DNA from: Streptomyces sp. H27-C3
GTDB lineage: Bacteria; Actinomycetota; Actinomycetes; Streptomycetales; Streptomycetaceae
Assembly (NCBI RefSeq): GCF_030063415.1
Contig: NZ_JASITA010000007.1
Span: 62,001-126,000 of the forward strand
Direction of reading: 5' to 3'
DNA length: 64,000 nt
The notes below the pieces were generated by a model, which was given only the letters and a program-made list of their open reading frames with translations, had not been told where the DNA came from and searched no databases. This document shows positions 17,833 to 27,309 of this stretch, in pieces; position 1 is the stretch's first letter, and every line of letters begins with the position of its first letter. Made by a program: the position numbers and the translations under genes.

Positions 17833-20799
17833 ATGAGACGCAGAGCGAGATCGATCCTCGCAGCGGGCGCATTGCTGATAGGCGGCATGGCGGCGGCACC
17901 CGTCGCGCAGGCCGAGGGGACGGGCGCCGCAGGGGCGAGCACCGCGGACGCGGGCGCCGACGCGGTGAAGGTGTTCAACGCCGATGTCACCAAGGAGCAG
18001 ATACCCCTGGTCCTCGCGGCCGGCCAGGACGCCCATGAACTGGGCGAGCAGGTGCCGGACAAGGGCACCACGAAGGTCGAGCTCTTCCTGACCGACGCCC
18101 AGGCGCGTGACCTGGGGAAAAAGGGCGTCAAGGTCACCGAGCGCAAGGTCTCGGCCAAGAGTGAGGCCCGGCTGCGGGCGGCGGGCGACGGGGTCTACCG
18201 GCCGTACAGCGGCGCGGGCAATCTCCAGGAAGAGATCGTGAAGACCGGGCAGGCGAACCCGGGCATCACCAAGGTCGTCTCCATCGGCAAGACCATCAAG
18301 GGCCAGGACATCCTCGCGCTCAAGCTCTCCAAGGGCGCGAAGAAGACCAAGGACGGCGCGAAGCCCTCCGTGCTCTACATGTCCAACCAGCACGCCCGTG
18401 AGTGGATCACCCCGGAGATGACCCGGCGGCTGATGCACCACTACGTCGACAGCTACGGCAAGGACCGGCGAATCACGAAGATCGTGGACTCCACCGAGGT
18501 GTGGTTCGTGCTCTCCGCCAACCCGGACGGCTACGACTTCACGCACCAGGCCGGCGGCGACCGCCTGTGGCGCAAGAACCTCCGCGACATCAACGCCGAC
18601 GGCGCCATCACCGCGGGCGACGGCGTCGACCTCAACCGGAACTTCTCCTACAAGTGGGGCTACGACAACGAGGGTTCCTCGCCGCGCCCCGCGAGTGAGA
18701 CCTACCGCGGCGCGGGTCCGGCCTCCGAGCCCGAGACCCAGGCCATCGACCGCTTCCAGAAGCGCATCGGCTTCGAGTACGGCATCAACTACCACTCTGC
18801 CGCAGAACTGCTCCTCTACGGCGTGGGCTGGCAGGTCGCGACTCCGACCCCCGACGACGTCCTCTACCGGGCACTCGCCGGTACCCCGGAGAACTCCGCG
18901 GTCCCCGGCTACTACCCGCAGGTCTCCTCCGAGCTCTACACCACCAACGGTGAGGCCGACGGACACGCGGCCAACATCAACGGGACGATGATGTTCACCC
19001 CGGAGATGACGACCTGCCAGGCGGCGTCGAACATCGACCCGAACGACCAGTGGCGCCCCGAGGACTGCCAGTCCGGGTTCAACTTCCCCGACGACGAGAG
19101 GCTGATCCAGGCGGAGTTCGCCAAGAACATCCCCTTCGCGCTCTCCGTCGCGGAGACGGCCTCCCACCCGGACCAGCCCTCCTCCGCGGTCGGCATGGCA
19201 GCGCCCGACTTCACCGTCGACGCCTTCAGTACCTCCTATGCCCGCTGGGACGCCCAGGAAGTGGCCGTCACCGCCCGCAAGTCCGTGCGCGACAAGGAAC
19301 TCAAGTACCGCGTCAACGGCGGCCGTACGCACGACCAGGCGCTCAGGCCCTGGAAGGGCGGCGAGACGTACGGCGGCGAGGACAACATCTACTTCGACGA
19401 GTACCGGGCGAAGGTCCAGGACGGCGACGTCGGCGACAAGGTCGAGGTCTGGTTCACCGGACGGACCAAGACGGGCAAGCCCACCTCCAGCGAGCACTTC
19501 ACCTACACACTGGCCGCGCGGCCCAAGGCCGAGACGCTGGTGATCGCCGAAGAGGGCGCAGCCGCCAAGGAGACCCAGAAGTACGTCGACGCGCTCAAGG
19601 CCAACGGCCGCGGCGCCGCTGTCTGGGACGTCGCCACACAGGGCGCACCGCACGCACTGGGCGTCCTCAGCCACTTCTCCACCGCGGTCCACTACACCGG
19701 CGCCCAGGCCCCCGGCGGACCCACCCAGCTGGCGGTCCGCGCCTTCCTCAACGAGGGCGGCAAGCTGATCGAGGCCGGTGAGCTGGCGGGCGGCAACACC
19801 CAGGTCGGCCGCGCCGCGACCAATGACTTCAGCCAGTACTACCTCGGTGCGTACGGACGCACCCCCACGCCCGCCGCCACCGGCTTCGCCGGAGCGGGCG
19901 GTCTGGCCGGGTTCACCGGACCACTGGCGGGCACGGCGACCAATCCGCTGAACGCGGCGGGTGCGTACACCGTCACCTCCGACACCCTGCCCGTCGCGGA
20001 GTTCCCGCAGTTCAAGAGCGCGCAGGCAGGCAAGTACACCGGGGTCACCAACCCTTACGCCCCCTATGAGGGCGAGTGGATGGCGGCCGCCACGCACGAG
20101 GACGGCGACTGGCGCAGGCTGGCCCGCACCGTCGACCTCACCGGGGTCGCAGCGGCCGACAAGCCCGAGCTGAAGTTCGCCCTCAACTGGAACACCGAGG
20201 AGGGCTACGACCACGCGGTCCTAGAGGCGCACACCGCGGGCGCCGAGGACTGGACCACGCTACCGGAGGCCGGTGGCGCCACCTCGTCCACCGTCCCGGC
20301 GGAGTGCGAGGCCGGCTTCTTCATCAACGGCCATCCCTTCCTGCGCCACTATCTGACCCTGGACGCGGGCGGCTGCACGGCCACCGGCACCAGCGGCGCC
20401 TGGAACAGCTTCACCGGCGCGGCCAACGGCTGGCAGCAGGTCTCCTTCGACCTCAGCGCCTACGCGGGTAAGAAAGTCGAGCTGTCGCTGGGCTACATCA
20501 CCGACCCGGGCAGCGGCGGCCGCGGCGTCTTCGCGGACAACGCCAAGCTGTTCGTGGGCGGCGCGGAGAAGGAGTCCGAGGGCTTCGAGACCTCGCTCGG
20601 TGCCTGGACCGTCCCCGGCGGCCCCGAGGGAAGTCCGGTTGTCGAGGGCGACTGGGTCCGCTCCCAGGCGCTCTTCCAGTCCTACGGCGCCGTCACAACG
20701 CGTGACACCGTGCTGCTGGGCTTCGGCCTGGAGCACGTGCCGACCGCCGCAGACCGTGCGGCACTGCTCGGAAAGGCGCTGCGTTCCCTGCGAAGCTGA
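17833..20799 (+). CDS. Secreted M14 zinc carboxypeptidase with large C-terminal region
   Basis: The 988-residue exported protein has a signal peptide (MRRRARS, hydrophobic core, AQA near residue 27) and a propeptide-like segment to about residue 120. The M14 catalytic domain follows: NQHAREWITPE (zinc ligands H187 and E190), NPDGYDF, DLNRNF (R269), NYHSAAELLLYG (zinc ligand H321) and MMFTPEMTT (probable catalytic E391). Residues 480-990 hold beta-rich domains resembling those of immune-inhibitor-type metalloproteases, probably for substrate binding. ATG 17833 is chosen for AAGGGGGG just upstream and for the signal peptide; a longer frame begins at 17782. It stands alone between two terminators. 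TTGACA (17761-17766) may be its -35 box. Confidence 0.92.
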   Translation: MRRRARSILAAGALLIGGMAAAPVAQAEGTGAAGASTADAGADAVKVFNADVTKEQIPLVLAAGQDAHELGEQVPDKGTTKVELFLTDAQARDLGKKGVKVTERKVSAKSEARLRAAGDGVYRPYSGAGNLQEEIVKTGQANPGITKVVSIGKTIKGQDILALKLSKGAKKTKDGAKPSVLYMSNQHAREWITPEMTRRLMHHYVDSYGKDRRITKIVDSTEVWFVLSANPDGYDFTHQAGGDRLWRKNLRDINADGAITAGDGVDLNRNFSYKWGYDNEGSSPRPASETYRGAGPASEPETQAIDRFQKRIGFEYGINYHSAAELLLYGVGWQVATPTPDDVLYRALAGTPENSAVPGYYPQVSSELYTTNGEADGHAANINGTMMFTPEMTTCQAASNIDPNDQWRPEDCQSGFNFPDDERLIQAEFAKNIPFALSVAETASHPDQPSSAVGMAAPDFTVDAFSTSYARWDAQEVAVTARKSVRDKELKYRVNGGRTHDQALRPWKGGETYGGEDNIYFDEYRAKVQDGDVGDKVEVWFTGRTKTGKPTSSEHFTYTLAARPKAETLVIAEEGAAAKETQKYVDALKANGRGAAVWDVATQGAPHALGVLSHFSTAVHYTGAQAPGGPTQLAVRAFLNEGGKLIEAGELAGGNTQVGRAATNDFSQYYLGAYGRTPTPAATGFAGAGGLAGFTGPLAGTATNPLNAAGAYTVTSDTLPVAEFPQFKSAQAGKYTGVTNPYAPYEGEWMAAATHEDGDWRRLARTVDLTGVAAADKPELKFALNWNTEEGYDHAVLEAHTAGAEDWTTLPEAGGATSSTVPAECEAGFFINGHPFLRHYLTLDAGGCTATGTSGAWNSFTGAANGWQQVSFDLSAYAGKKVELSLGYITDPGSGGRGVFADNAKLFVGGAEKESEGFETSLGAWTVPGGPEGSPVVEGDWVRSQALFQSYGAVTTRDTVLLGFGLEHVPTAADRAALLGKALRSLRS

Positions 20800-20830
20800 C
20801 TCTCAGTGACGGGGGCGCAAGCCCTCGCGA

Positions 20831-20874
20831 GGGCGGCGGCCCGTACTCCTACTGGGGAGTACGGGCCGCCGCCC
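20831..20874 (+). terminator. Terminator hairpin, 19-bp perfect stem
   Basis: Arms 20831-20849 and 20856-20874 are perfectly complementary (GGGCGGCGGCCCGTACTCC and its complement) around a 6-nt loop. It lies 32 nt after the carboxypeptidase stop. The remaining 120 bp to gap hold its promoter, not resolved here. Confidence 0.9.
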
Positions 20875-20921
20875 GCCGTCCGGGACCGCTCGATGTCACC
20901 CCGGCCCCCACGGAGAGGTAG

Positions 20922-22001
<1,080 letters not shown>

Positions 22002-22029
22002 TCCGTACGGCAGGCACCTCGATGTGAGC

Positions 22030-22071
22030 ACAGGGCCCGGGCGGCGCAACGTGGCGCTGCCCGGGCCCTGT
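22030..22071 (+). terminator. Terminator or attenuator between gap and pgk
   Basis: ACAGGGCCCGGGCGGCGC (22030-22047) pairs with GCGCTGCCCGGGCCCTGT (22054-22071) over 18 bp with one mismatch, then CACGTGTTTTGT with a run of four T. It lies 28 nt after gap and 37 nt before pgk. Confidence 0.8.
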
Positions 22072-22108
22072 CACGTGTTTTGTCTCCCAAGGAGTCCAGG
22101 AACAACAG

Positions 22109-23320
22109 ATGAAGACCATCGACGAACTTCTCGCCGAAGGGGTCGCGGGCAAGCGGGTATTCGTCCGCGCCGACCTCAATGTGCCGCTCGACGGCACGAC
22201 CATCACCGACGACGGCCGCATCCGGGCAGTCCAGCCGACCATCGAGAAACTGGCCGCTGCGGGCGCCAAGGTTGTCGTCGCCTCGCACCTGGGCCGCCCC
22301 AAGGGCGTCCCGGACCCGGCCTTCTCGCTGGCCCCCGTCGCCGCACGCCTCGGTGAACTGCTCGCCACCGACATCGCGTTCGCGACCGACACGGTCGGCG
22401 AGTCCGCCACCGCCGTGGTCGCGGGCCTGACCGACGGCCAGGTCGCCGTCATCGAGAACCTCCGCTTCAACGCGGGCGAGACCTCGAAGGACGACGCCGA
22501 GCGCGGCGCCTTCGCCGACCGGCTCGCCGAGCTCGCCGACGTGTACGTGGGCGACGGCTTCGGCGCCGTGCACCGCAAGCACGCCTCCGTCTTCGACCTC
22601 CCGGCGCGCCTCCCGCACGCCGCCGGCGGCCTCATCGCCACCGAGGTCGGCGTGCTGAAGAGGCTCACCGACGACGTCCGGCGCCCGTACGTCGTGGCCC
22701 TCGGCGGCGCCAAGGTCTCCGACAAGCTCGGCGTGATCGACCACCTGCTCGACCGAGCCGACCGGATCCTCATCGGCGGCGGCATGGCGTACACCTTCCT
22801 CAAGGCCCAGGGCCACGAGGTCGGCAGCTCGCTTCTTCAGGAGGATCAGGTCCCGAAGGTCAAGGAGTACCTGGAGCGCGCGAAGGCCAAGGGCGTGGAG
22901 TTCGTGCTCCCCGTCGACGTACTGGTCGCGCCCGCGTTCCCGGACCTCAAGACCAAGGCTCCGGCTCACCCGACGACGGTCGCGGCGGACGCCATGCCGG
23001 CCGGTCAGATGGGTCTGGACATCGGTCCTGCGTCCTGCAAGCTGTACGCATCGAAGCTCGCCGACGCGGCCACCGTTTTCTGGAACGGCCCGATGGGCGT
23101 CTTCGAGCACCCCGACTACGCCGAGGGCACCAGGGCGGTCGCCCAGGCCCTCATCGACAGCCCCGCCTTCACGGTGGTCGGCGGTGGCGACTCCGCCGCG
23201 GCCGTCCGCATCCTGGGCTTCGACGAAAACGCATTCGGCCACATCTCGACCGGTGGCGGCGCAAGCCTCGAATACCTCGAGGGCAAGACGCTTCCCGGCC
23301 TCGCCGCACTGGAGGACTGA
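22109..23320 (+). CDS. pgk: Phosphoglycerate kinase
   Basis: The 403-residue protein carries the PGK signature FVRADLNVPLDG near the N-terminus, the SHLGRPKG loop, GDGFGAVHRKHAS, and the nucleotide-binding C-terminal motifs VVGGGDSAAA and ISTGGGASLEYLEGK. It transfers the acyl phosphate of 1,3-bisphosphoglycerate to ADP. The start is ATG 22109 with AAGGAG and AGGAA upstream. It is followed by tpiA after 6 nt, so the two are co-translated. The order gap-pgk-tpiA-secG is standard for Streptomyces and other actinobacteria. Confidence 0.98.
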   Translation: MKTIDELLAEGVAGKRVFVRADLNVPLDGTTITDDGRIRAVQPTIEKLAAAGAKVVVASHLGRPKGVPDPAFSLAPVAARLGELLATDIAFATDTVGESATAVVAGLTDGQVAVIENLRFNAGETSKDDAERGAFADRLAELADVYVGDGFGAVHRKHASVFDLPARLPHAAGGLIATEVGVLKRLTDDVRRPYVVALGGAKVSDKLGVIDHLLDRADRILIGGGMAYTFLKAQGHEVGSSLLQEDQVPKVKEYLERAKAKGVEFVLPVDVLVAPAFPDLKTKAPAHPTTVAADAMPAGQMGLDIGPASCKLYASKLADAATVFWNGPMGVFEHPDYAEGTRAVAQALIDSPAFTVVGGGDSAAAVRILGFDENAFGHISTGGGASLEYLEGKTLPGLAALED

Positions 23321-23326
23321 CCCCAT

Positions 23327-24106
23327 ATGAGCAGCACCCGCACCCCGCTGATGGCGGGCAACTGGAAGATGAACCTCAACCACCTCGAGGCCATCGCCCA
23401 CGTCCAGAAGTTGTCCTTCGCGCTGGCCGACAAGGACTACGACGCCGTGGAGGTCGCGGTCCTGCCGCCCTTCACCGACCTGCGGTCCGTACAGACCCTG
23501 GTCGACGGCGACAAGCTCAAGATCAAGTACGGCGCCCAGGACATCTCGGCGCACGAGTCCGGTGCCTACACCGGCGAGATCTCGGGCCTCATGCTCGCCA
23601 AGTTCAAGTGTGCGTACGTCGCGGTCGGGCACTCCGAGCGCCGCCAGTACCACGCCGAGACCGACGAGATCTGCAACGCGAAGGTGAAGGCCGCGTACCA
23701 GCACGACCTGACGCCCATCCTGTGCATCGGCGAGGGCCTGGACGTCCGTAAGGCCGGCAATCAGGTCGCGTACACCCTTGCCCAGCTCGACGGCGGACTG
23801 AAGGACATCCCGGCCGAGCAGGCCGAGTCCATCGTGATCGCGTACGAGCCGGTGTGGGCGATCGGCACCGGCGAGGTCGCTACCCCCGAGGACGCGCAGG
23901 AGGTCTGCGGAGCGATCCGCGGCCGTCTCGCCGAGCTGTACTCGCAGGAGCTGGCCGACAAGGTCCGCATCCAGTACGGCGGCTCGGTCAAGTCCGGGAA
24001 CGTCGCCGCGATCATGGCGCAGCCGGACGTGGACGGTGCCCTGGTGGGCGGTGCGGCACTGGATGTCGACGAGTTCGTCAAGATCGTCCGGTTCCGTGAC
24101 CAGTAG
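23327..24106 (+). CDS. tpiA: Triosephosphate isomerase
   Basis: The 259-residue TIM barrel has NWKMN with catalytic K14, VGHSERR with the electrophilic His, and [11 protein letters not shown] with the catalytic Glu; the phosphate loop is YGGSVKSGN. It interconverts dihydroxyacetone phosphate and glyceraldehyde 3-phosphate. The start is ATG 23327, 6 nt after pgk. A hairpin (24151-24189) separates it from secG. Confidence 0.98.
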   Translation: MSSTRTPLMAGNWKMNLNHLEAIAHVQKLSFALADKDYDAVEVAVLPPFTDLRSVQTLVDGDKLKIKYGAQDISAHESGAYTGEISGLMLAKFKCAYVAVGHSERRQYHAETDEICNAKVKAAYQHDLTPILCIGEGLDVRKAGNQVAYTLAQLDGGLKDIPAEQAESIVIAYEPVWAIGTGEVATPEDAQEVCGAIRGRLAELYSQELADKVRIQYGGSVKSGNVAAIMAQPDVDGALVGGAALDVDEFVKIVRFRDQ

Positions 24107-24150
24107 GGCGACCAGTGAGTAGGCCTTAGGGGCGATCCGTCGTAGTCTTG

Positions 24151-24189
24151 CGGGGGCCGGGGGCTGTACAGACAGCCGTCCGGCCCCCG
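24151..24189 (+). terminator. Hairpin between tpiA and secG
   Basis: CGGGGGCCGG (24151-24160) pairs with CCGGCCCCCG (24180-24189), with further inner pairing GGCTGT/ACAGCC. It probably ends most of the pgk-tpiA transcript. secG starts 53 nt downstream. Confidence 0.7.
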
Positions 24190-24242
24190 TCGTCGTATGT
24201 GAGTCCCGTCCGTTTGCGAAGTCCGAGGAAGTTGGTCCAGCC

Positions 24243-24479
24243 GTGGTTATGGGGTTCTCGATCGCCCTGATCGTCTTCAGCCTGCTGATGATGATGCTGG
24301 TTCTGATGCACAAGGGGAAAGGCGGCGGCCTCTCCGACATGTTCGGTGGCGGCATGCAGTCGTCCGTCGGAGGGTCCTCGGTCGCCGAGCGCAACCTCGA
24401 CCGGATCACGGTGGTCATCGGTCTGTTGTGGTTCGCGTGCATTGTCGTTCTTGCGTTGCTGATGAAGCTGGACAGCTGA
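24243..24479 (+). CDS. secG: Preprotein translocase subunit SecG
   Basis: The 78-residue protein has the SecG layout: a first transmembrane helix (FSIALIVFSLLMMMLVLMHKGKG), the Gly-rich cytoplasmic loop GGGLSDMFGGGMQSS, and a second helix (ITVVIGLLWFACIVVLALLM). SecG assists the SecYEG channel in the cytoplasmic membrane. GTG 24243 is used; ATG 24249 is an alternative with the same product apart from two residues. Its linkage to gap-pgk-tpiA is widely conserved. Confidence 0.95.
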   Translation: MVMGFSIALIVFSLLMMMLVLMHKGKGGGLSDMFGGGMQSSVGGSSVAERNLDRITVVIGLLWFACIVVLALLMKLDS

Positions 24480-24539
24480 CCCGTCCTCCGATAGGGAGGC
24501 GAGGTGCGGCCTATCATGGGCCCAGCGTCTCCACGCGTC

Positions 24540-24562
24540 CTGGAGTGCGGATGTAACTCCAG
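24540..24562. promoter_or_regulatory. Inverted repeat CTGGAGT-N9-ACTCCAG upstream of the rbpA paralogue
   Basis: Perfect 7-bp arms lie at 24540-24546 and 24556-24562, 96 bp before the GTG of the RbpA-family gene. It could be an operator or a short leader hairpin. A CCTCC/GGAGG mini-hairpin lies just upstream (24485-24499). Confidence 0.4.
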
Positions 24563-24657
24563 TAGCGGGATGCGCGTTGGGCCTTCGGTAGACCGGGGCG
24601 CAGCAGCCGAGCTGTTTGACGACGCTTCGCAGCACCATCACGCAGGGAGTTACGACC

Positions 24658-24993
24658 GTGGCAAGTGGCAACGCGATCCGGGGAAGCCGGGTCGGAGCGG
24701 GGCCGATGGGTGAGGCTGAGCGCGGCGAGTCCGCGCCCCGTCTCCGCATGTCCTTCTGGTGCTCGAACGGGCACGAGACGCAGCCGAGCTTCGCTAGCGA
24801 CGCGCAGGTTCCGGACAACTGGGACTGCCCGCGCTGCGGATTCCCGGCGGGCCAGGACCGCGACAACCCGCCGGCCCCACCACGCACCGAGCCGTACAAG
24901 ACGCATCTCGCGTATGTACGGGAGCGGCGCAGCGACGCGGACGGCGAGGCGATCCTCGCCGAAGCGCTCGCGAAACTACGCGGCGAAATCTAG
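24658..24993 (+). CDS. RbpA-family RNA polymerase-binding protein (paralogue)
   Basis: The 111-residue protein has the RbpA layout: an N-terminal basic segment ([14 protein letters not shown]), a central Cys-rich zinc-knuckle-like core ([29 protein letters not shown]), and the C-terminal sigma-interacting helix region ([31 protein letters not shown]). RbpA binds RNA polymerase and the principal sigma factor in actinobacteria. This sequence differs enough from the canonical Streptomyces RbpA that I call it a paralogue (RbpB-like), which is memory-based. GTG 24658 has AGGGAG 9 nt upstream; an upstream in-frame ATG at 24616 would add 14 unrelated residues. A strong terminator follows. Confidence 0.85.
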   Translation: MASGNAIRGSRVGAGPMGEAERGESAPRLRMSFWCSNGHETQPSFASDAQVPDNWDCPRCGFPAGQDRDNPPAPPRTEPYKTHLAYVRERRSDADGEAILAEALAKLRGEI

Positions 24994-24998
24994 GAATT

Positions 24999-25038
24999 GC
25001 GATCCGGCCGGATGCCTCAGGGTGTCCGGCCGGATCGC
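24999..25038 (+). terminator. Terminator after the rbpA paralogue
   Basis: GCGATCCGGCCGGA (24999-25012) pairs perfectly with TCCGGCCGGATCGC (25025-25038), a 14-bp stem, followed by TTTGT. Confidence 0.85.
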
Positions 25039-25147
25039 TTTGTCGGCCACCGCGTGCCACTGGGTGCTTCCGCACGCCGTCTGCCGCTCTGATCAATTAG
25101 GTTGGAGAGGCGGGGGGCATGGACGCAGGTACGAGAAGAATGGGCTG

Positions 25148-26809
25148 ATGTCCGAGATGAACGCAGAGAGCCGCACCAGGCTGAACCACACGACCGAGTG
25201 GACCGCTCTGGGCAAGCATCGTGAGCAGCTGGGCCGGACACATCTGCGAGAGCTGTTCGCCGATGATCCGCAGCGGGGCACCGGGTACACCCTCACGGTC
25301 GGCGATCTCCATCTCGACTACTCCAAGCACCTGGTGACCGGCGAGACCCTTGGACTGCTGCGCGAGCTGGCCGCCGCCACCGGCGTCGCCGAGCTGCGTG
25401 ACGCGATGTTCCGCGGCGAGCGGATCAACACCACCGAGGACCGTGCGGTGCTGCACACGGCGCTGCGCGCCCCGCGCGACGCGGTGATCGACGTCGACGG
25501 GGAGAACGTCGTACCGGCCGTGCACACCGTGCTCGACAAGATGGCCGCCTTCTCCGACCGGGTCAGGTCGGGGCAGTGGACCGGCCACACCGGCAAGCGC
25601 ATCAAGAACGTGGTGAACATCGGCATCGGCGGCTCCGATCTCGGACCCGCCATGGCGTACGAGGCGCTGCGCTCCTTCACCGACCGCGGCCTCACGGTCC
25701 GCTTCGTGTCCAACGTCGACGGGGCCGATCTGCACGAGGCCGTGCGGGACTTGGACCCGGCCGAGACGCTGTTCATCATCGCGTCCAAGACGTTCACCAC
25801 GATCGAGACCATCACCAACGCCACCTCGGCGCGCGACTGGCTGCTGACGAACCTCCGCGCCGGTGACGACGCCGTCGCCAAGCACTTCGTGGCGCTGTCC
25901 ACGAATGCCGAGAAGGTCGCCGACTTCGGCATCGACACGGCCAACATGTTCGGATTCTGGGACTGGGTCGGCGGGCGCTACTCGTTCGACTCGGCCATCG
26001 GCCTGTCACTGATGATCGCCATCGGCCCCGACCGCTTCCGCGAGATGCTGGCCGGCTTCCACCTCGTCGACGAGCACTTCCGCACCGCGCCCGCCGAGGA
26101 GAACGCACCGCTGCTACTGGGCCTGCTCGGCGTCTGGTACGGCGGGTTCTTCGACGCGCAGGCGCACGCGGTCCTTCCGTACAGCCACTATCTGTCGAAG
26201 TTCACGGCGTACCTCCAGCAGCTGGACATGGAGTCCAACGGCAAGTCGGTGGACCGTGACGGCAACGCCGTCGACTGGCAGACGGGCCCCGTCGTCTGGG
26301 GCACCCCCGGCACCAACGGGCAGCACGCGTACTACCAGTTGCTGCACCAGGGGACCAAGGTCATTCCGGCGGACTTCATCGGCTTCGCCAAGCCGGTCGC
26401 CGACCTGACCCCCGGGCTGGAAGAGCAGCACGACCTGCTCATGGCGAACTTCTTCGCCCAGACCCAGGCGCTGGCCTTCGGCAAGACGCCGGACGAGGTG
26501 CGGGCGGAGGGTGTGGCCGAGGAGCTGGTGGCGCACAAGACCTTCCAGGGCAACCACCCGACGACGACGATCCTCGCCGAGGAGCTGACCCCGTCCGTGC
26601 TGGGGCAGTTGATCGCGCTCTACGAGCACAAGGTGTTCGTCCAGGGGGCCGTCTGGAACATCGACTCGTTCGATCAGTGGGGTGTGGAGCTCGGCAAGGT
26701 CCTCGCCAAGAAGATCGAGCCCGTGCTGACCGAAGGGACCCAGGGCGAGCAGCTGGACAGCTCGACCGCCGCACTTGTCGGCAAGTACCGCACGCTGCGC
26801 GGCCGTTGA
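25148..26809 (+). CDS. pgi: Glucose-6-phosphate isomerase
   Basis: The 553-residue protein has both PGI signatures: [16 protein letters not shown] and the downstream [19 protein letters not shown] C-terminal motif. The SKTFTT phosphate loop and a catalytic Glu in the GTPGTNGQH region are also present. It interconverts glucose 6-phosphate and fructose 6-phosphate, linking glycolysis with the pentose phosphate operon 2.3 kb away on the other strand. Start candidates are ATG 25148 (MSEMNAES) and ATG 25157 (MNAES); neither has a strong Shine-Dalgarno, and GAGAAGAA lies ahead of the first. The stop overlaps the next gene's TTG as TTGA, an arrangement suggesting coupling with the PH-domain proteins. 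Confidence 0.97.
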   Translation: MSEMNAESRTRLNHTTEWTALGKHREQLGRTHLRELFADDPQRGTGYTLTVGDLHLDYSKHLVTGETLGLLRELAAATGVAELRDAMFRGERINTTEDRAVLHTALRAPRDAVIDVDGENVVPAVHTVLDKMAAFSDRVRSGQWTGHTGKRIKNVVNIGIGGSDLGPAMAYEALRSFTDRGLTVRFVSNVDGADLHEAVRDLDPAETLFIIASKTFTTIETITNATSARDWLLTNLRAGDDAVAKHFVALSTNAEKVADFGIDTANMFGFWDWVGGRYSFDSAIGLSLMIAIGPDRFREMLAGFHLVDEHFRTAPAEENAPLLLGLLGVWYGGFFDAQAHAVLPYSHYLSKFTAYLQQLDMESNGKSVDRDGNAVDWQTGPVVWGTPGTNGQHAYYQLLHQGTKVIPADFIGFAKPVADLTPGLEEQHDLLMANFFAQTQALAFGKTPDEVRAEGVAEELVAHKTFQGNHPTTTILAEELTPSVLGQLIALYEHKVFVQGAVWNIDSFDQWGVELGKVLAKKIEPVLTEGTQGEQLDSSTAALVGKYRTLRGR

Positions 26810-27309
26810 ACTCCATAGAGGCCCCCGTCCGGCTGAGACCGCCGAACAACACGCTGGACGGGCGGGTCGTCGGCTGGTGGCGCACACAGTGGCTGCTGCT
26901 GGTCCTGCCCGTGGTGGCCGTGCTGGTCGTGCTGAGCGTGCTCGTCGCGCCCGCACGGCCGTGGCTGCTGCTGTCCGCCGCCGCGGTCGGGGTGCCGGGG
27001 CTGGCCTGCGCGGTGTTCCTGCCGCTGTGGTGGTTCCGGGTGCACCGCTGGGAGGTCACGGACGACGCGGTGTACGTCCGTACCGGCTTCTTCTGGCAGG
27101 AGTGGCGGATCGCGCCCATGTCGCGGATCCAGACCGTGGACACCGTGCGCGGCCCGCTTGAGCAGGCCTTCAGACTCGCCACCGTCATCGTCACCACCGC
27201 CTCGTCCAAGGGCGCGGTGAAGATCGAGGGGCTCGACCATGAGCTGGCCGCGTCACTGGCCGAACAGCTGACGCGGATCACCCGGGCGACGCCCGGGGAC
27301 GCGACGTGA
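26806..27309 (+). CDS. PH-domain (bPH2, YdbS-like) membrane protein
   Basis: The 167-residue protein has two adjacent hydrophobic segments ([19 protein letters not shown] and [24 protein letters not shown]), then a bacterial PH domain type 2: [65 protein letters not shown] 26806 is the likely start because it overlaps the pgi stop (TTGA), no ATG or GTG lies near, and the hydrophobic part then follows after about 25 residues. B. subtilis YdbS/YdbT homologues are membrane proteins linked to antimicrobial tolerance, though their mechanism is unclear. It overlaps the next PH-domain gene as GTGA. Confidence 0.85.
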   Translation: MNSIEAPVRLRPPNNTLDGRVVGWWRTQWLLLVLPVVAVLVVLSVLVAPARPWLLLSAAAVGVPGLACAVFLPLWWFRVHRWEVTDDAVYVRTGFFWQEWRIAPMSRIQTVDTVRGPLEQAFRLATVIVTTASSKGAVKIEGLDHELAASLAEQLTRITRATPGDAT

